Shown here piece by piece: positions 12,791 through 25,339 of a DNA stretch of 64,000 bases (position 1 is its first letter; every line of letters begins with the position of its first letter). Under the pieces are notes generated by a model. That model saw only the letters and a program-made list of their open reading frames with translations, had not been told where the DNA came from and searched no databases. A program made the translations under genes and the position numbers. The stretch comes from Phoebastria nigripes (lineage: Eukaryota > Chordata > Aves > Procellariiformes > Diomedeidae). Location of the stretch: contig JAYKAV010000012.1 in the NCBI GenBank assembly GCA_035582835.1, positions 34,818-98,817 of the forward strand. Reading direction: 5' to 3'.

Positions 12791-14020
12791 AGTATATGCT
12801 AAAAGCAGCATGTTTAGTATTTGTTTGGGAAATTCCTGTCTAAATACGGATTGTACTGTTAGGAGTCAGCGAATAATTGTCAGTTAAGGACTCATCTAAC
12901 TCTGTAGTCAGCTTCAACAGAACAATACCAAATTAGTGCTTAGCTGAAGACAGATGCCCACTTAATATGTTCAAACTGATCAGTCCAATAGACATTCTTT
13001 TCAAATATGGATGTAGCATCTTCCCAATGGAATGGTAGTGCATCTTTGTGAGCGCTAACCACTTTTTTAAATACAGTATTCATATTGCATGGTCATTCTT
13101 TCAAATATCTTTTTAATGTAAACTGGTTTGAACTTAAGTTTTGGGCCCAATTCTGCTGTCCTTTTCCTCACTGGATGCTGCTTTATCCCCTCAATATGAA
13201 GAAGGCTGGATTTTGTGCTTAATTATATTTTGCATGTGGCTTAGCAGTGCCCATTTGACAGAGAAAGCGTATTCATAACTGTGAATGTTAAGCAGAATCT
13301 GGCCTCAGTTCAATCTGGGATGCCACAGGTCAGACTTAATCTGTGGCGGCTTTCTGTTTGGTTGGCTTGATTTATTCTTGTTTAGCAAATGCCTAAAAAN
13401 AATTTCATAAACTGAATTAGGTCCTCTCAAGTGAGGTCAGTCAAAGTGGGCTGCCCAGAAAAAATCCCTGGNTTTAAGCTGTGTTTTAGCTTATTCATGG
13501 CAGATTTTCTGCTGCATACAGCTGCTGTTGGGCACCAGTTCTGTCCATGAATCTCTGCCCAGCTTTGGTCCTACTGGAGGATCTAATCTGTGCTGAACTT
13601 GCCAAAAGTGTATGCAAGTCATCTCCTAACTTGTATTCACATATTATATTAATGTGAGAGAAGCGATAAGTCCACCTTTTTAATGCTTGAGCAGAAAAAT
13701 GAATGTAGCTACAGCTGCACGTATAATCCTGCAGAAAAGAGATGTGTGGGAGGTATTTAGCAGATGTATCAACACTGTGGAAAGAGAAACAGTTCTGTAT
13801 GTCTGAGTCCAGCAGCTGCAGCAAATGAAACGTGTAACTTTGCCCATGATCTAAAGAGGAGAGAAGAACGGGGTGTTTCAGGTGTGGGAGGCCATCCCAG
13901 TGGAAGGACCAGATGGGAGGGAGAGCAAGCCCAAGCGAGCGTTGTTTGAAGTGCCCTTCTTCCATATGTTGTTATGATCTGAAAGGAAATCTAAAAAAGA
14001 AAGAAAGAAAAAAGGTATTT
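12791..14020. other. Non-coding sequence with one longer open frame
   Basis: Unique sequence. The longest open frame of the window (13495-13965, minus strand, 156 codons) lies here. Its translation has no recognisable domain, signal peptide, repeat or motif, and its codon use does not stand out from the neighbourhood. I treat it as chance. A purine-rich AAAG repeat at about 13992-14015 precedes a weak CR1-like stretch. Confidence 0.5.
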
Positions 14021-14021
14021 T

Positions 14022-14092
14022 ACAGATACTTTCCTAATGACACCAAGTTAGGAAACTTGGGAGGAGTTGTTCAAAGAGGTCTTTGCTCTGGG
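14022..14092 (+). mobile_element. Possible CR1/L3 LINE remnant (sense)
   Basis: The words cctaatgacaccaagtta and ttgggaggagttgtt, followed by a gaggtcttt block, resemble the region of CR1/L3 LINEs near the end of the reverse transcriptase, usually GATGACACnAAG..GGAGGAGT. The match is short and no adjoining CR1 sequence is recognisable, so this is only a candidate. An alignment to CR1 and L3 consensus sequences would settle it. Confidence 0.35.
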
Positions 14093-15878
14093 GTTACATT
14101 GCCATGAGCTCAAGGGGAGGAGTATGGCATCAATCATTTGCAGTGACCAGTGCAGAAAATTCACCAAGGTCTTCATTCTTACTGCACTTGGTTTCCTTAA
14201 AAAATAAGTTAGCTTTCCTCGCAAGCCGTACTGCCATTTCACAGAAAGCAAAGATACCGCTAGGAATAATTGCTTTAGCCTTTAGTTTTGAGTGTTTTTT
14301 CTTTTCCTCTGCCAAGCAAATAGAAAAAGCACTTGTACTAGTTTAACATGCACTATTATCTAAGAAGAAGAAAAATTCAGTAGAGATGAAGATAACTTTA
14401 TTTCTGTCACTAAAGAAAAATATATATTTGACCCAATCTATGCTAAACTTTTCTTTGCAGTTGTTGAGAAATACAAGAAAATCTATATATCACACTCTTG
14501 GCCAGTACTTGATGACATTAGCCTTCAGTTTTTCCCTCTGTTGTCTTGCTAACAACAACAAAAACGGTAGAGTNTAGGCTTATGTATCAGTAAAGGTAGA
14601 GTAGCAGAGTTCCCATGCACCTCATTTTACAATTTACTTTGACATGAAGTGAGAAATAACTGAGCACAACCTTTACTACAATAATTGGATTTTTGCCATC
14701 AGGAAAAGCTTGTTACAATTGTGTCCTCTGAGAAATAATACACTTTTTAGGTTTAGTTTTATAGAATCCATTCTCTGTAACCTTAGAGGGCTCAAATTCC
14801 AATGAGAGAGATGCGATGTACACGGGCTGGATCCTTCCCCACCTGAGTCAATACTCTGTCATCGTTCTGTCAATAGCATTGGTTGGTTTACACCACCACC
14901 ACCTAAAAATCATTTTGTGAGACACGTCTTAAAAACACAGACTAATTTTAGAGCACTCTCCTTTGTCTTCCTCTTTTTATTTTGCTTTCTTTTTTTTGTT
15001 GCTTCAGGTCATACTGTTTTTCTAGTGATTTTTCTCCCTTTGTGCAACTTCCTTGAAGAATTATAGGAAAATATAAGTAATTATAAAATCTGCATGGATA
15101 TTGCACCTGAAAACATGAAGTTAGGCTATAAGGGTCAGAGCCTAAGGATGAGTGGGCTTTATGAGCTGGGGATAGGAAGTTCCTTTAGTTTTAGGATCTC
15201 AAGTGTTTTAAAATTGCCTGTGGTGCATCTCCCTATCATACCTGAGCTCCCCCAACCCAAGAAACTCTGCAATTATATGCATCTCATTAAACATGTAAGT
15301 AATTTCACAGATTTCACTACTACTACCAAATACAACTTTATTGTAAATATTGATTATCATCTGCTGGTTTTTCAAGGACTGTTTTTGCCATTCTCAAACC
15401 TACAGTTGAAACTGACATGAAACTAATATTAAAAAAAATGTAAAAATTTGTTGGTTCAGGTTTTGTTAACATACAAATCTATACTCTTACTAACACTGCT
15501 GGTACGCTTTCCAGAACTTTGTGTACGTGAGCGGTAAAAAACTAAACATGTATTAAAAAATATATTCTATTAAGACTGTGTTATTATTTAAAGTATTTTA
15601 ACTATTTTAAAATTATAACACTTAGGACATCATTATGGTAATGTTTGGATTATTATTTTTAAAAATAAGTAGTAAACTATTCCACTTCTTAGAAATAAGA
15701 CTACTGTGTGTAAGGAGTTAACAGAGCTACCTACTCAACGTATGTGAGCTGAGGGATTAAAATCTAACTGCAAGGTACCTGTTAGGACAATGGGCCGTAA
15801 TAGCTTATGGAAGTATGAAAAATCAGTAGAGAATGGAAGTGCTTCATTGTCTGCCACTGTGGTCACTCCGTCTTTGAG
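14093..15878. other. Non-coding unique sequence
   Basis: AT-rich unique DNA, becoming very AT-rich at about 15420-15680. Open frames reach 108 codons at most (15094-15420 plus) and carry no recognisable protein content. No element or RNA gene is supported. Confidence 0.55.
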
Positions 15879-16084
15879 GTGCCATTTTGGCCAGTGAAGC
15901 GATGGCAGGGAATCGGCAGAGACAACTCCAGAACAGCCCTTTCTCCAAGGAAAGCCATCCCAGCGAAACCCGTCTGGATGTCGAAGACTGGGATGACTTC
16001 AACAGCCATACCATCTGTACCTGTGGGGACGTAGCTGCTTTACTAGGGAATCCATCCAATAGGAGACAGTACATTCAAGACTAG
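15879..16084 (+). other. Unrecognised GC-richer open segment, possible exon or pseudogene fragment
   Basis: An open plus-strand frame runs from a stop at 15875-15877 to TAG at 16082-16084, about 69 codons. The first ATG is at 15902, giving 61 codons. About 56% of its third positions are G or C although the surroundings are clearly AT-rich, and the composition looks coding-like, with DVEDWDDF and CTCGDVAALL among the readable words. A possible splice acceptor (ctccgtctttgag, ending at 15878) would place the frame in a terminal exon. I do not recognise the protein. The minus strand is also open over most of the segment (15844-16074). Alternatives are an exonised or retroposed fragment, a conserved non-coding element, or chance. 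It has no neighbouring exon that I can see. Confidence 0.3.
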
Positions 16085-16420
16085 TATTAGAGTACCAGAA
16101 GGAAAAGACCTGAGATGGATATCCAAAAGAAGCAACAGGAACATCGCATGTGAGCATCCCTGCTAATGAACTATTCATGTCTCCAATGTATACAACAGAT
16201 TCTCTTCAGCGTCACCAGGACTAAGTATCATATGAGTAATCATTCTGTTTGAGAAAACTATATCCACAAAACTATAATTATATGGTGTATTCTTGGACTT
16301 TCCTAACAGTAAGATCTCTGCAAACTATCAGGTCTCTGAAATCTTTGGATTTTCAGAAACCTACAACCATCTAACGGAGTGAATCTGATGGTACGCGTAT
16401 CACATTCACACCTCTTCCCT
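16085..16420. other. Non-coding sequence after the open segment
   Basis: Unique sequence directly downstream of the open segment. There is no AATAAA close behind the stop codon that would mark a short 3' UTR. Nothing else is recognisable here. Confidence 0.5.
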
Positions 16421-16480
16421 TTGGAGTCAATAGCAAATAGCTCCCATTGGCATTAATGGGAACAGGATTGGGCCTTGAAT
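16421..16480 (+). repeat. Fossil amniote repeat (CCCATTGxCxTxAATGGG type)
   Basis: The core ctcccattggcattaatggg followed by aacaggattgggcct matches, from memory, a very old interspersed repeat common in turtle, crocodile and bird genomes, with a near-palindromic TCCCATTGACTTCAATGGGA core and a GGATTGGGCC flank. I cannot name the family with certainty. Weaker traces of the same core are at about 19117-19140 and 43756-43795. Confidence 0.4.
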
Positions 16481-18487
16481 TATTAACCACACAGAATAAT
16501 AGGAATCTGTTTTATTTAAATATAACCAATGTGAGATTGGAAGTGTGAGGCGGTAGTAACGAGCCATTTTGAGTAGAAGGAGATGCATATTAAGTTAAAG
16601 TGCCTTGTACTCAAAATCAATTTGAATTTACTTCAGACTTTGCATAACCTTCTCTTCAGTGCTATACAAATGTCTTGATAGACTCATTAAAATCTGGAAA
16701 ATGGGAGAGAAAATCATAAGATCAGAGACTCATGAAAGAGCTGAAATAAAAATCTATAACTGAAGTATGAAGTTACAGAGTGGATTAGTGAGAATTTTAA
16801 GTTTCAATTTCATTCACTTTGTGGGTTTATCACGTACTGTCACTTCACCATTTTTATGTAGTGGAACATACACGTTACAACCTATTTATTCAGATTTCTT
16901 TTTGCAGGGTCTTCTCTCTGCCGTTCTACTTGTGTTGCTCACGGTAAAGACCCCTGTGACCCTCTTTGATAGAAGAGTCTGTGTAAGTCTGTGAGAAATA
17001 ATGATTCTTGTGTGCTCCTTGCAATGCGTTACCTTGCAGGCCAAAAGAGGAGAGTACTCTGATTTGGAGGAATCCCTTAAGAGCTAAATGGCCATCTCCC
17101 CCTTCTAGAAAAAAATTGCAAATGCAATTTACCTCGTCAGGAGATGTGCATTTTTTTTTTTTTTTTCTCAGAAAACTTTTCTGACTTGCTGTTAAGCACC
17201 ACATCTCTTGAATGCATATTTCATCTACCCGTTCTTGTTTACTTCCAAATGGACAATGCAACTGGCAACATTTTATTTACTGCTACACAACCAAGCCAAA
17301 ATTGTTTTCTCATATCTACTGTACCACTGAGGTTAAAACTTGGCTCTTATCCTTAAGGATACCTCGAAATGTGACTTTTATTCTGATGAAAGATTTTTGG
17401 TTGAAACTCCTATTTACACCCCAATTTGATAGAGAAAAACTGAGATTTTCCTTATCATGATTGTACAGTATGAAACAAATTGCTTCAGATTATGATTCCC
17501 TCCACTTGAAATTGTTCCATTGTTTAGACTAGAGCTGGCTGACAGTTTCTTCATTTATCTTTCGTAGACTAACGCTGCAGTGGACATATTCGAGCCATTA
17601 GGCTGGTGCTGATTTGTCAACCTTGACCTTCTGCCACATTAGCTCATTGCAAACCTGACACTCTTCATTTCTGAGCCGTAGAATTTTTTCTGAGCTTTCT
17701 GAGCCAAGATTAGCCACCNCTGCTTATGTGAAAGATATATGGACATGTATCAAAAGCCGTCATACAGTGTTTTCTTTTTCACATTGGATCCCTATTCACT
17801 AACTTGTGTTCTGTATTAGACACACATCTCGTTGTTCACAGCTCGTAACAAAATTTAATTGCTATTCGCCTTAACTCTGATTTATTTTATAGACTTTGTC
17901 TGGCTTAATAACAGCTTTTACACAGTGGACCAGCCTATGCTTGAAATATAGGCCATTGAAATTAGCAGTGAGTTCTTGCTACTTAGTGATCAGAACTAGT
18001 CTGCATTGGATATACTGGTGGTTTCTTCTAAAAATTGGCTTTGGTCGACTTTATATTTAAGCTTCATTTTAGGAAAGGATTGCAGTTGTTGGAGCTGAAA
18101 TCTGAGGAACCAGCCTTGCAAGTCTGCAGCTAATGCAAGCATGTAAGTACTTCCATGAGTGCTGGAAGTTGATCCCATGTTCACTTTAAATTGTATAAAA
18201 CCAACTACTGCTTCAAAGCCACCTGGAGAGGTAGCCAGCATGGTCTCATCAGTCTCTTTTCACCAGGAAGCTGGCCTCACTAAAGAAGTGAATTACAATA
18301 ATTTCTTGCAAACTTTGCGTGTTCAAATGTTGGACCTCATCTTTGGTCCTAACAGGAATTAATATTACCATGAAATTCTCACAGCAATTGTCTCTTTTAA
18401 NAGAGTAAGGTGTGACTCTTACTAAAAGTTGCCTTTCCAGTTTCCTTGCAGGTAGGAACCCACGGGGAAAAAAAAGCACTATTGCAG

Positions 18488-18507
18488 AAACAAACAAACA
18501 AACAAAA
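18488..18507 (+). repeat. (CAAA)n microsatellite
   Basis: About four to five CAAA units in a 20-base interval. Simple-sequence DNA without recognisable adjoining element. Confidence 0.85.
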
Positions 18508-21500
18508 TCCATAATGGCACTACTCACAGTTGGGGACGGTGGTTTCCCAGACGACTTCATTTTCATAACCTAACGTAACTCAGAAACCTTTACAAATACT
18601 ACTGCTCAAAAAGAAGGTCTTGGGTAGATTGTGCAAAACCAATGCATTTGCGAATCAGCTGTGGAGGGAACATGAAAACAAAGGTGCTGATTGCAAGTGG
18701 TGGGAGAAATGAGGCTGACCTCATCACATCACGGAGATTTATCAGCCNTGTCGGCTCAGCTCCTGTATGAAGAGGAGCTCCTGGAGGAGAGGGAGCTCTG
18801 TGGCACCCTCTGCTCATCACTGAACCCACTTGCAGCTGCTCAGCTGCCAGATGCTCTGGTTTTAATGGATAAATCACAGCTGCATCACTGAAAATGCAGT
18901 ACATAAGACTCAAATCTATGCTGTTAAATNCTGATGTCTCATTTTCAGTTTACAGATTATTTTTCTTTTCAGTTCTTTAGAGTTTTTTGGTTAGTTGGTT
19001 CCTTCTTTTTTTGTCCTGTGTTTGTAGAGATCTTTGTGAGCTAGTGGACTTATGTGTGTTTATTCAAGTAGAGCTCAATAAAATAGTTGAAGTAATGCAG
19101 TCTTTAGCTGAATAACACTCCCATTGAAGTCAACGAGAATTTAATATGTTTAAATATCACAGAATGTAGCCCTATATTTAATTGAGTATTGCAAGAAACT
19201 TAAATCAGCCATGTAGGAGGTCTTAGGTGGCCTTTTTTTTCCCCTAGCATAAGCATTGTGTTTCATATAGTGATAGACATCCAAAATGAAAATAAGCGTC
19301 GCCTCCTTTAACTTGGACTACTGTTTCATAGATTATTTACCTTTATGGTCCTTCACCTCTTAGTGCAGGCTGATCTGACAAAATGTAACAAGACGTAATG
19401 ATAACTTATCTTCACTGACTAAAAGTTACAAAATTAGAACAATCTGCCTTTGATGAAACGNTTGATTTTTTTAAAATTCTTTTAGCAACACTCTTGACCT
19501 GCACTGTCTTGCAAATTCCTAGACTTCTGCAAGCAAATGTCATGAAATGAGCTACAACTGTTCCACGAATGTGGGTATTTCAGTAGCATTATCCAATACC
19601 CAAGTTACAGTTGTTGATTTTGCTTTTCTTGAGTGGCAGTGACTGGTAGTATTTGCTTCATAGTTCGTGAAGAAAAAGTAAAACTATAAGATAACAAAAT
19701 TTTGTTGGAATTAGTGTGAATAAGTGTGAAGCCAGGAATAATTCTCAGAACGGAGCCAGGATCTTGTGCTTGGCAGAGCGGTTGAGGAATGAACTGCAAC
19801 AAGGAGTTACTGCTTGCTACTTTTAGGGTAGCCTTTTGTAATTGTGGTTCTTATTTATGAACAGAGAGTTAACATGTTTTTGTCTGTTTGCGCTATTGCT
19901 GTTCGTAGGGATTGCTAAATGCCATATAAAAAGCCAGCAACATCTTGACATCTTTTTCAGATAAAAGAAGAAAGAACATCTGTCCTTGATGGATTGCAAA
20001 TAATAAAGGAAGGTTAGTAAAATGATCAGGAAAGATTTGAGTGAGAGTCAGGAAACAATTGGCAGTTTGCAACAGCCTAAACTCAGCCTGACTTTCAGAT
20101 GGCACAAGGCCTGGGCATGTCCAGAAGATGAGTTTCTCATGACTCTGCACTTACTGTGACGATAAAGTGTCGATCCTTATCAAGTCTGAGCTATCTACAT
20201 AATCTCTTTCCCCGACTGCTAAGCTCTCTGAAAAAATCCTACAGCTAAGGGGACAGAAAAGTAATGTTTTCAAACTTGTTTTGAGAAGGATCCTTCTCAC
20301 CCAGCACTGCAAGTGGTGGAGGAGGTCTCAGTCACCAACTTTTTGTCTTCAGTGGAGCCCAGACTTCATCCTACTGCTGGAGCACGAGAACGCTGTGATT
20401 ATCTGATAGCCGCTTGTTTACGTGTAGTGGGAGGTGAGAATGAGCCTCAAGAGCACTTCACATCTTTTTTTTTCTAACTCCAAACTACATAACATATTAA
20501 TCTTTATTGCCATTTTATTCCATGTAAGACACAGATGAGGCCATGCAACATTTTACTCATCTCTCGTACTACAGTAACTGTNATTTACATCAAGAGTTGT
20601 AAATTGCCAGACAATTGGAAATAGCATGAAGTAAATGCTTCCTGAAATGCTTTAATATGAGAGCTAATAGCTGTAATGTGTGCTTCTTGTAACTCAGTTC
20701 AGTCTAAACTGATAGTTAATTGGATTGTCATACTTACGTGGGTAAGTATTCAAACATGTCTAAACTTCATAAAACCTCCTGTACAGAGAGAAAGACAGTG
20801 TTAAAGCAAAATCAAAAACAAACTCTTAAGCATGTTTGCACAGCAAGCTCAATAAGCACTTTTGCTGATCTGCATGAAACCTGTACAATTTAAATGCCAT
20901 TATTCTTTTTGTCAATGTGCAGGCAAATTCTAGTACTAGTAGAAAACCTAAAAATATTAAGTTTACTTAATAAAACCTATTAAAATGGGTGGCATGAAAC
21001 TGAATTATTTCAACTGGAATATATACACCGGGGAAAAGCAAGATCTTGAATATTCACATTACAGCTCATTGAAAAGGCAATGGGCTATGCAACAAGATTG
21101 ACAACAAAGGGAAAAATGATGAGGAAAATTGCCTTACTTATCTGCTAGAGTGCTCTTGACTGCCAACTGTAATTTTATGGTTCATTATATAAAAAAATAT
21201 CATTAATGTTAGTACTTGTGTATCATAATCATGCGAAGAAGGGAAAAAGTTCATTGAAATGTGCTCCATTTTTAATCAAGACACTATAATTGTGTGTTTT
21301 TCAGGCATCATCAATTTCCATCAATTTTATTGCTGCAAAAATAATGTGCTGCTATAGTCCTTCCAAAGGTCAATTCCTGCATGAGGTACATCGACTGCGC
21401 GGATGTAAACTGTAAATAAACAACGGCATAATTTATCTTCTCTGATATTACTTGATTCATCATGAGCTTTAAGTTGATAAGTGAAGAAAATGGAATCACT

Positions 21501-22087
21501 GGTTTTAAATTCCATGCTGCATCACATAACTTAGAAATTACAGGAACTTTGGTTATATAAATGTTGTTATGTGAAAAGTCAGGCAACAGCCAATACTAGC
21601 ATTGCAGAGCCAGTATTACACAGCAAATCATATCTGTCAACCTATCTGTGTGCTTTCAGTAGTTTTGAAAATCACAGAACAGATAAAATTGTCTGAAACA
21701 ATGGCAGGCTCTGCTCTGCGATGTGTCGCATGCCTTATGGATTAACCATCTCAAAACAACTTGGACCATCAGAGAATTTGGGTTCCTCACACCTAAAGGG
21801 AACAGTGGTGTTACTAACCCAAACACCCCATCTCTTTTTTAAAAAGGTGACGCAGGGAAATCTAGTGACACGTTAGAATATGCAGAAAGTTTTGTGCAGA
21901 ACAAGTTTTCTGAATTAATGTTTTTATTATTCCAGTACCATGTCAGGGAACAAGTCTACGGCAGACCCTCAGTCCCAGTGCAACCCCAGAGCGGAGGACA
22001 GTCCCTATCCCAAGGACTTTCTTTCGACAAAACACAGATGATTCCNGGGTGATACCTTCCTAGCTAGGGGATGCTCAGACTTTCTTT

Positions 22088-22108
22088 ATTCCATGACTCT
22101 GTGATTGA
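22088..22108 (+). mobile_element. Possible CR1 terminal tail
   Basis: The sequence tattccatgactctgtgatt looks like the terminal repeat of a CR1 element (ATTCTATGA/TTCTGTGATT types) in sense orientation. The upstream 60 bases carry an N and no clear CR1 words, so this may be an extremely short or eroded copy, or coincidence. Confidence 0.25.
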
Positions 22109-25100
22109 GACTGACCTTGAGCAATAGCTGCTCTTTCCTCCTGGGAATGTGCTCTGAGTTTTGAAGCCTGGGCGTGTTAAATTTTGTTTAGAAGTTACAA
22201 CTGGCCAGTGAAGTACAAAGAGTTCGTGGTAGATATGTTATTGAAGTATTTAAAGGCTGTCCTTCATCTACTGGTGCAGATGTGCTTTATGGGCAAACTC
22301 TGTTGTAGCTGATCCTGTATCCTGTTGAACACATCCCCTTCTTGCAGAACTACTACCAGTATTTATTTTCACGCTCAGTCTTGTAATCTTGTTCTAAATT
22401 TCTTGCAGCGCAATCTGCATATAGATGCCTGAGACTGAGGGCATCTCTCTGCGGAGGCCAGGTGCTGCCTTTCCACCCTGGCAGAGAATCCCAAGCGCCC
22501 CGAGTCCCTGTTCTCCACGTCAAGCTCCCTGGGGACCCTGCAGACTGGGCTACAGCAACATATCCCCTTGAGAAAAGCAAGGAATGCAGCTTTAATTTTT
22601 ATTAGCCTTACAGACTACTTTGGTCACAACTTTTGTTGCATCANGTGAAAGGAGCAGTGGTACACACTACAGCCAGAAAGAAACATATTTGCTCTCTATT
22701 CTCCATCTTTTAAAAGATCCCTCTCCTTAAGTAAAGCAAGAAAAGCCCAGTAGACTAGAAAGGCCTTCTGCTGGGTAGCTCATATTAGGGCAAAGAGATC
22801 ATAAAACCAGCGTTACTTGGATGATATATTTGTGTCATATTTCATCTGTACTAGTGTAATACACTATCAGACTTGTGTTGCTTTGATGATAAGGTCAGCT
22901 GATAAAATAAGGTCAGCTGTCAAAAACCCATTCCAGTGTCTGAGGCACTCAAAGTTTTGTTGGGGGAAAAGAAGAAGAAAAGTTCATTTTATTCTTTAAG
23001 AGTGCATTCTTCAACATGGTGAAGTGAAGGACGGTAAAACTGAAGCCGAGAGGCTTTACTGAGGCTGACAAGCCCTCCAGAAATCCCATCACTTAGCCAA
23101 GGCGGTAGGGCCCAGGGCCCTGGGAACAAAGTGCAGCATTTGCTGCCAACTGAAACCTCTCCTGCAGCTCAGCAATAGGCCTGAAAGAGCCAAAATAATA
23201 CATGCATTTATGTCTATTTTCAGATAAATGTCACTGTACGCCTACCACCTTCCAAGTGGGACCATCCCGCAGCGGATGCTGAGCAGCTGGGTGGTAAGTG
23301 GCGGAGGAGCCTCTCCTTTCTTCTGCCCCCAGCAGAAGTGAATGTCTGGGATAATGCTTTGCAAATCTCACTGTAAAAACATGGCATTGTTCATAGTTTA
23401 TGATTAGTCTTTCATGCTTCCCTTGTTATAAATATGTAACACATGCTGCAGTGCAGAATGTGATAATATATTCTAATGTGATCTTTAATGCTGATATTTA
23501 AAAACCTGTTCCTGAATATGCACAGTTTAAGTTTCACATGAATGTACATCTACCATTTTCCTGTTTTAAAGCATGAAGTCCTTTAGGCAAGAAGTAGGTT
23601 TTACGTCAATCCATTTTTACCCCTTTCTTCAGCTCATCTATCTACAGCTAAATATTTTCTTTATCTTCCACAAAAAAAAAAGAATTATTCTAAAGCATCA
23701 TGTGCTGCAGTGTGTGTACGTGTTTGTTGGTAAGTCAAAATACAAACACTGGGAGAAGATATTCTCATTTGTTTTCCGTTCCAGTTTTTAAGTGATATGT
23801 TAGGAAGCAATCATAATAAAGAGGAGCTGAAGGAGCTGAAGAAATTATTTCTCAGTTAGACAGCAGCCTGCTGTTATCGCTAATCTAAGAGGCACTGGAT
23901 AGAGGTCATCTTCTGATCAATGAGGTGAATTTCATTTTATGATGCTGAAAACAGACAGAGAATGGTACAATCAAGTGCTTTCAAAGAGAAAACNGAAGCA
24001 GTCAGAGAGTGATGGAAGAACCATAACAAAAATAAACAGATTTATTGCTATATATAGCCTATTTTACAAGGACTCTGTAGTGCAGAAAGAGGATGTTACT
24101 CTACTTTAGCCCCCCAGATATACAGAGTATTGCCAAGATTTATAATCACTTTACCTGCCCAGGACAGTCAAATGGGGTTAACGTGGTGCACTGCTATGTT
24201 CAAAGATTATCTCTCATAAAGGATAAGCAATTTAGTTTCCAAGCTGAACACTTAAGCATGTAATGTAATGCGACTTTCGGGAATCCTCATGCACAAAGAG
24301 TGCTGACTGCTTTTCTGTTTGATAGTCTCCAGTAACCCCAGCANAACCGAGTTTCTCCATGTGCCCTGGCTCTGAGGGGCTGGCTTTCTGGCTAGCTGTG
24401 GTGTTTGCCTGTATTTTGCTTTTCAAGTGGTATTTGACTTGGCCAGGTTTTACTCGCAGCGCTGTCTGATATGATTTTGGGTCATTAAANGATATGAATT
24501 GCAAGGCCTGATTAAAATGTTTGCTACTGAAGTTTTATAGTTAGTTTGGAATATTAAGCATGGACATGTTGTCATGGTGATCGAGCAATTATTGGATGCG
24601 TGATCTAGCCTGTGCCATAGGTGAGCCTTAAACAGTGTCTGCTGTTCCATTCAAGAACTGGGGAAAGGGATGGAGCATTCATTGTGCTTTAGAGGGTTTG
24701 GTTACAAACGGCTGTCAAACAAGAGGTTAAAAATATTTTCCCACAAAAATACTCAATATCACAATAAGCACAATTGTCTATTTGAAATGATCTGTCATGT
24801 AGCAATCTGGATAATTTTCATGAGAGGAAGCAAGATAACCAATGCTGATAAAAGCAAGTAAATGAGCAAGAGGAAAAGATTGCTTAAATACAGAAAAGGA
24901 TAAAGAGATCTGAGAAATGTATGTACCAGGATATGGGCAACTGTCTGTCTGTCACAGTGCATTGGGCAATCGTCCATTTCTGAGTGTCTGACTTAGTATT
25001 TGTGTTTGATCTATGAAGTAAATGAAAGCTGGCCTGGAAGTATTCCTTGGTTAAGGTTTTAAGACTGACATTAGACCTATACTTGTATCCCATGCAACTG

Positions 25101-25299
25101 TGGACGGAAAGGTGTCGCTCAGCCAGTGATTGTATTGAGCAAATGGTTACATACATCCATAAACCACTGAAATGTAGAAACAGCTTTCTACATTTTTGTA
25201 TGCCTCATCCAAAAATAGACTTCTGCATATACATATTTGAAAAGATAGTGTTTGCCCCAAGTAGCAGAGCTTACTTTTCATCAGAACATATAGCAGAGC

Positions 25300-25304
25300 T
25301 TTTT

Positions 25305-25339
<35 letters not shown>
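25300..25339 (+). repeat. Poly-T tract
   Basis: A T-run of about 40 bases with a single C interruption near 25306. It could be the reverse complement of a poly-A tail, but I recognise no retroelement or retrogene on its right side. Length in the assembly is probably unreliable. Confidence 0.9.

Larger units (their letters stand above)
16481..25299. other. Non-coding unique sequence
   Basis: A long stretch without a supportable gene. It contains a 36-base interval bounded by splice-like signals (16908-16943, see findings), a short CAAA run at 18488-18507, a poly-T at about 17151-17166, a GC-richer patch at about 22440-22560, and an 18 bp-period pair of ataaggtcagctg words (22889-22901 and 22907-22919). 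Open frames reach 105 codons and have no recognisable domains. Confidence 0.55.
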
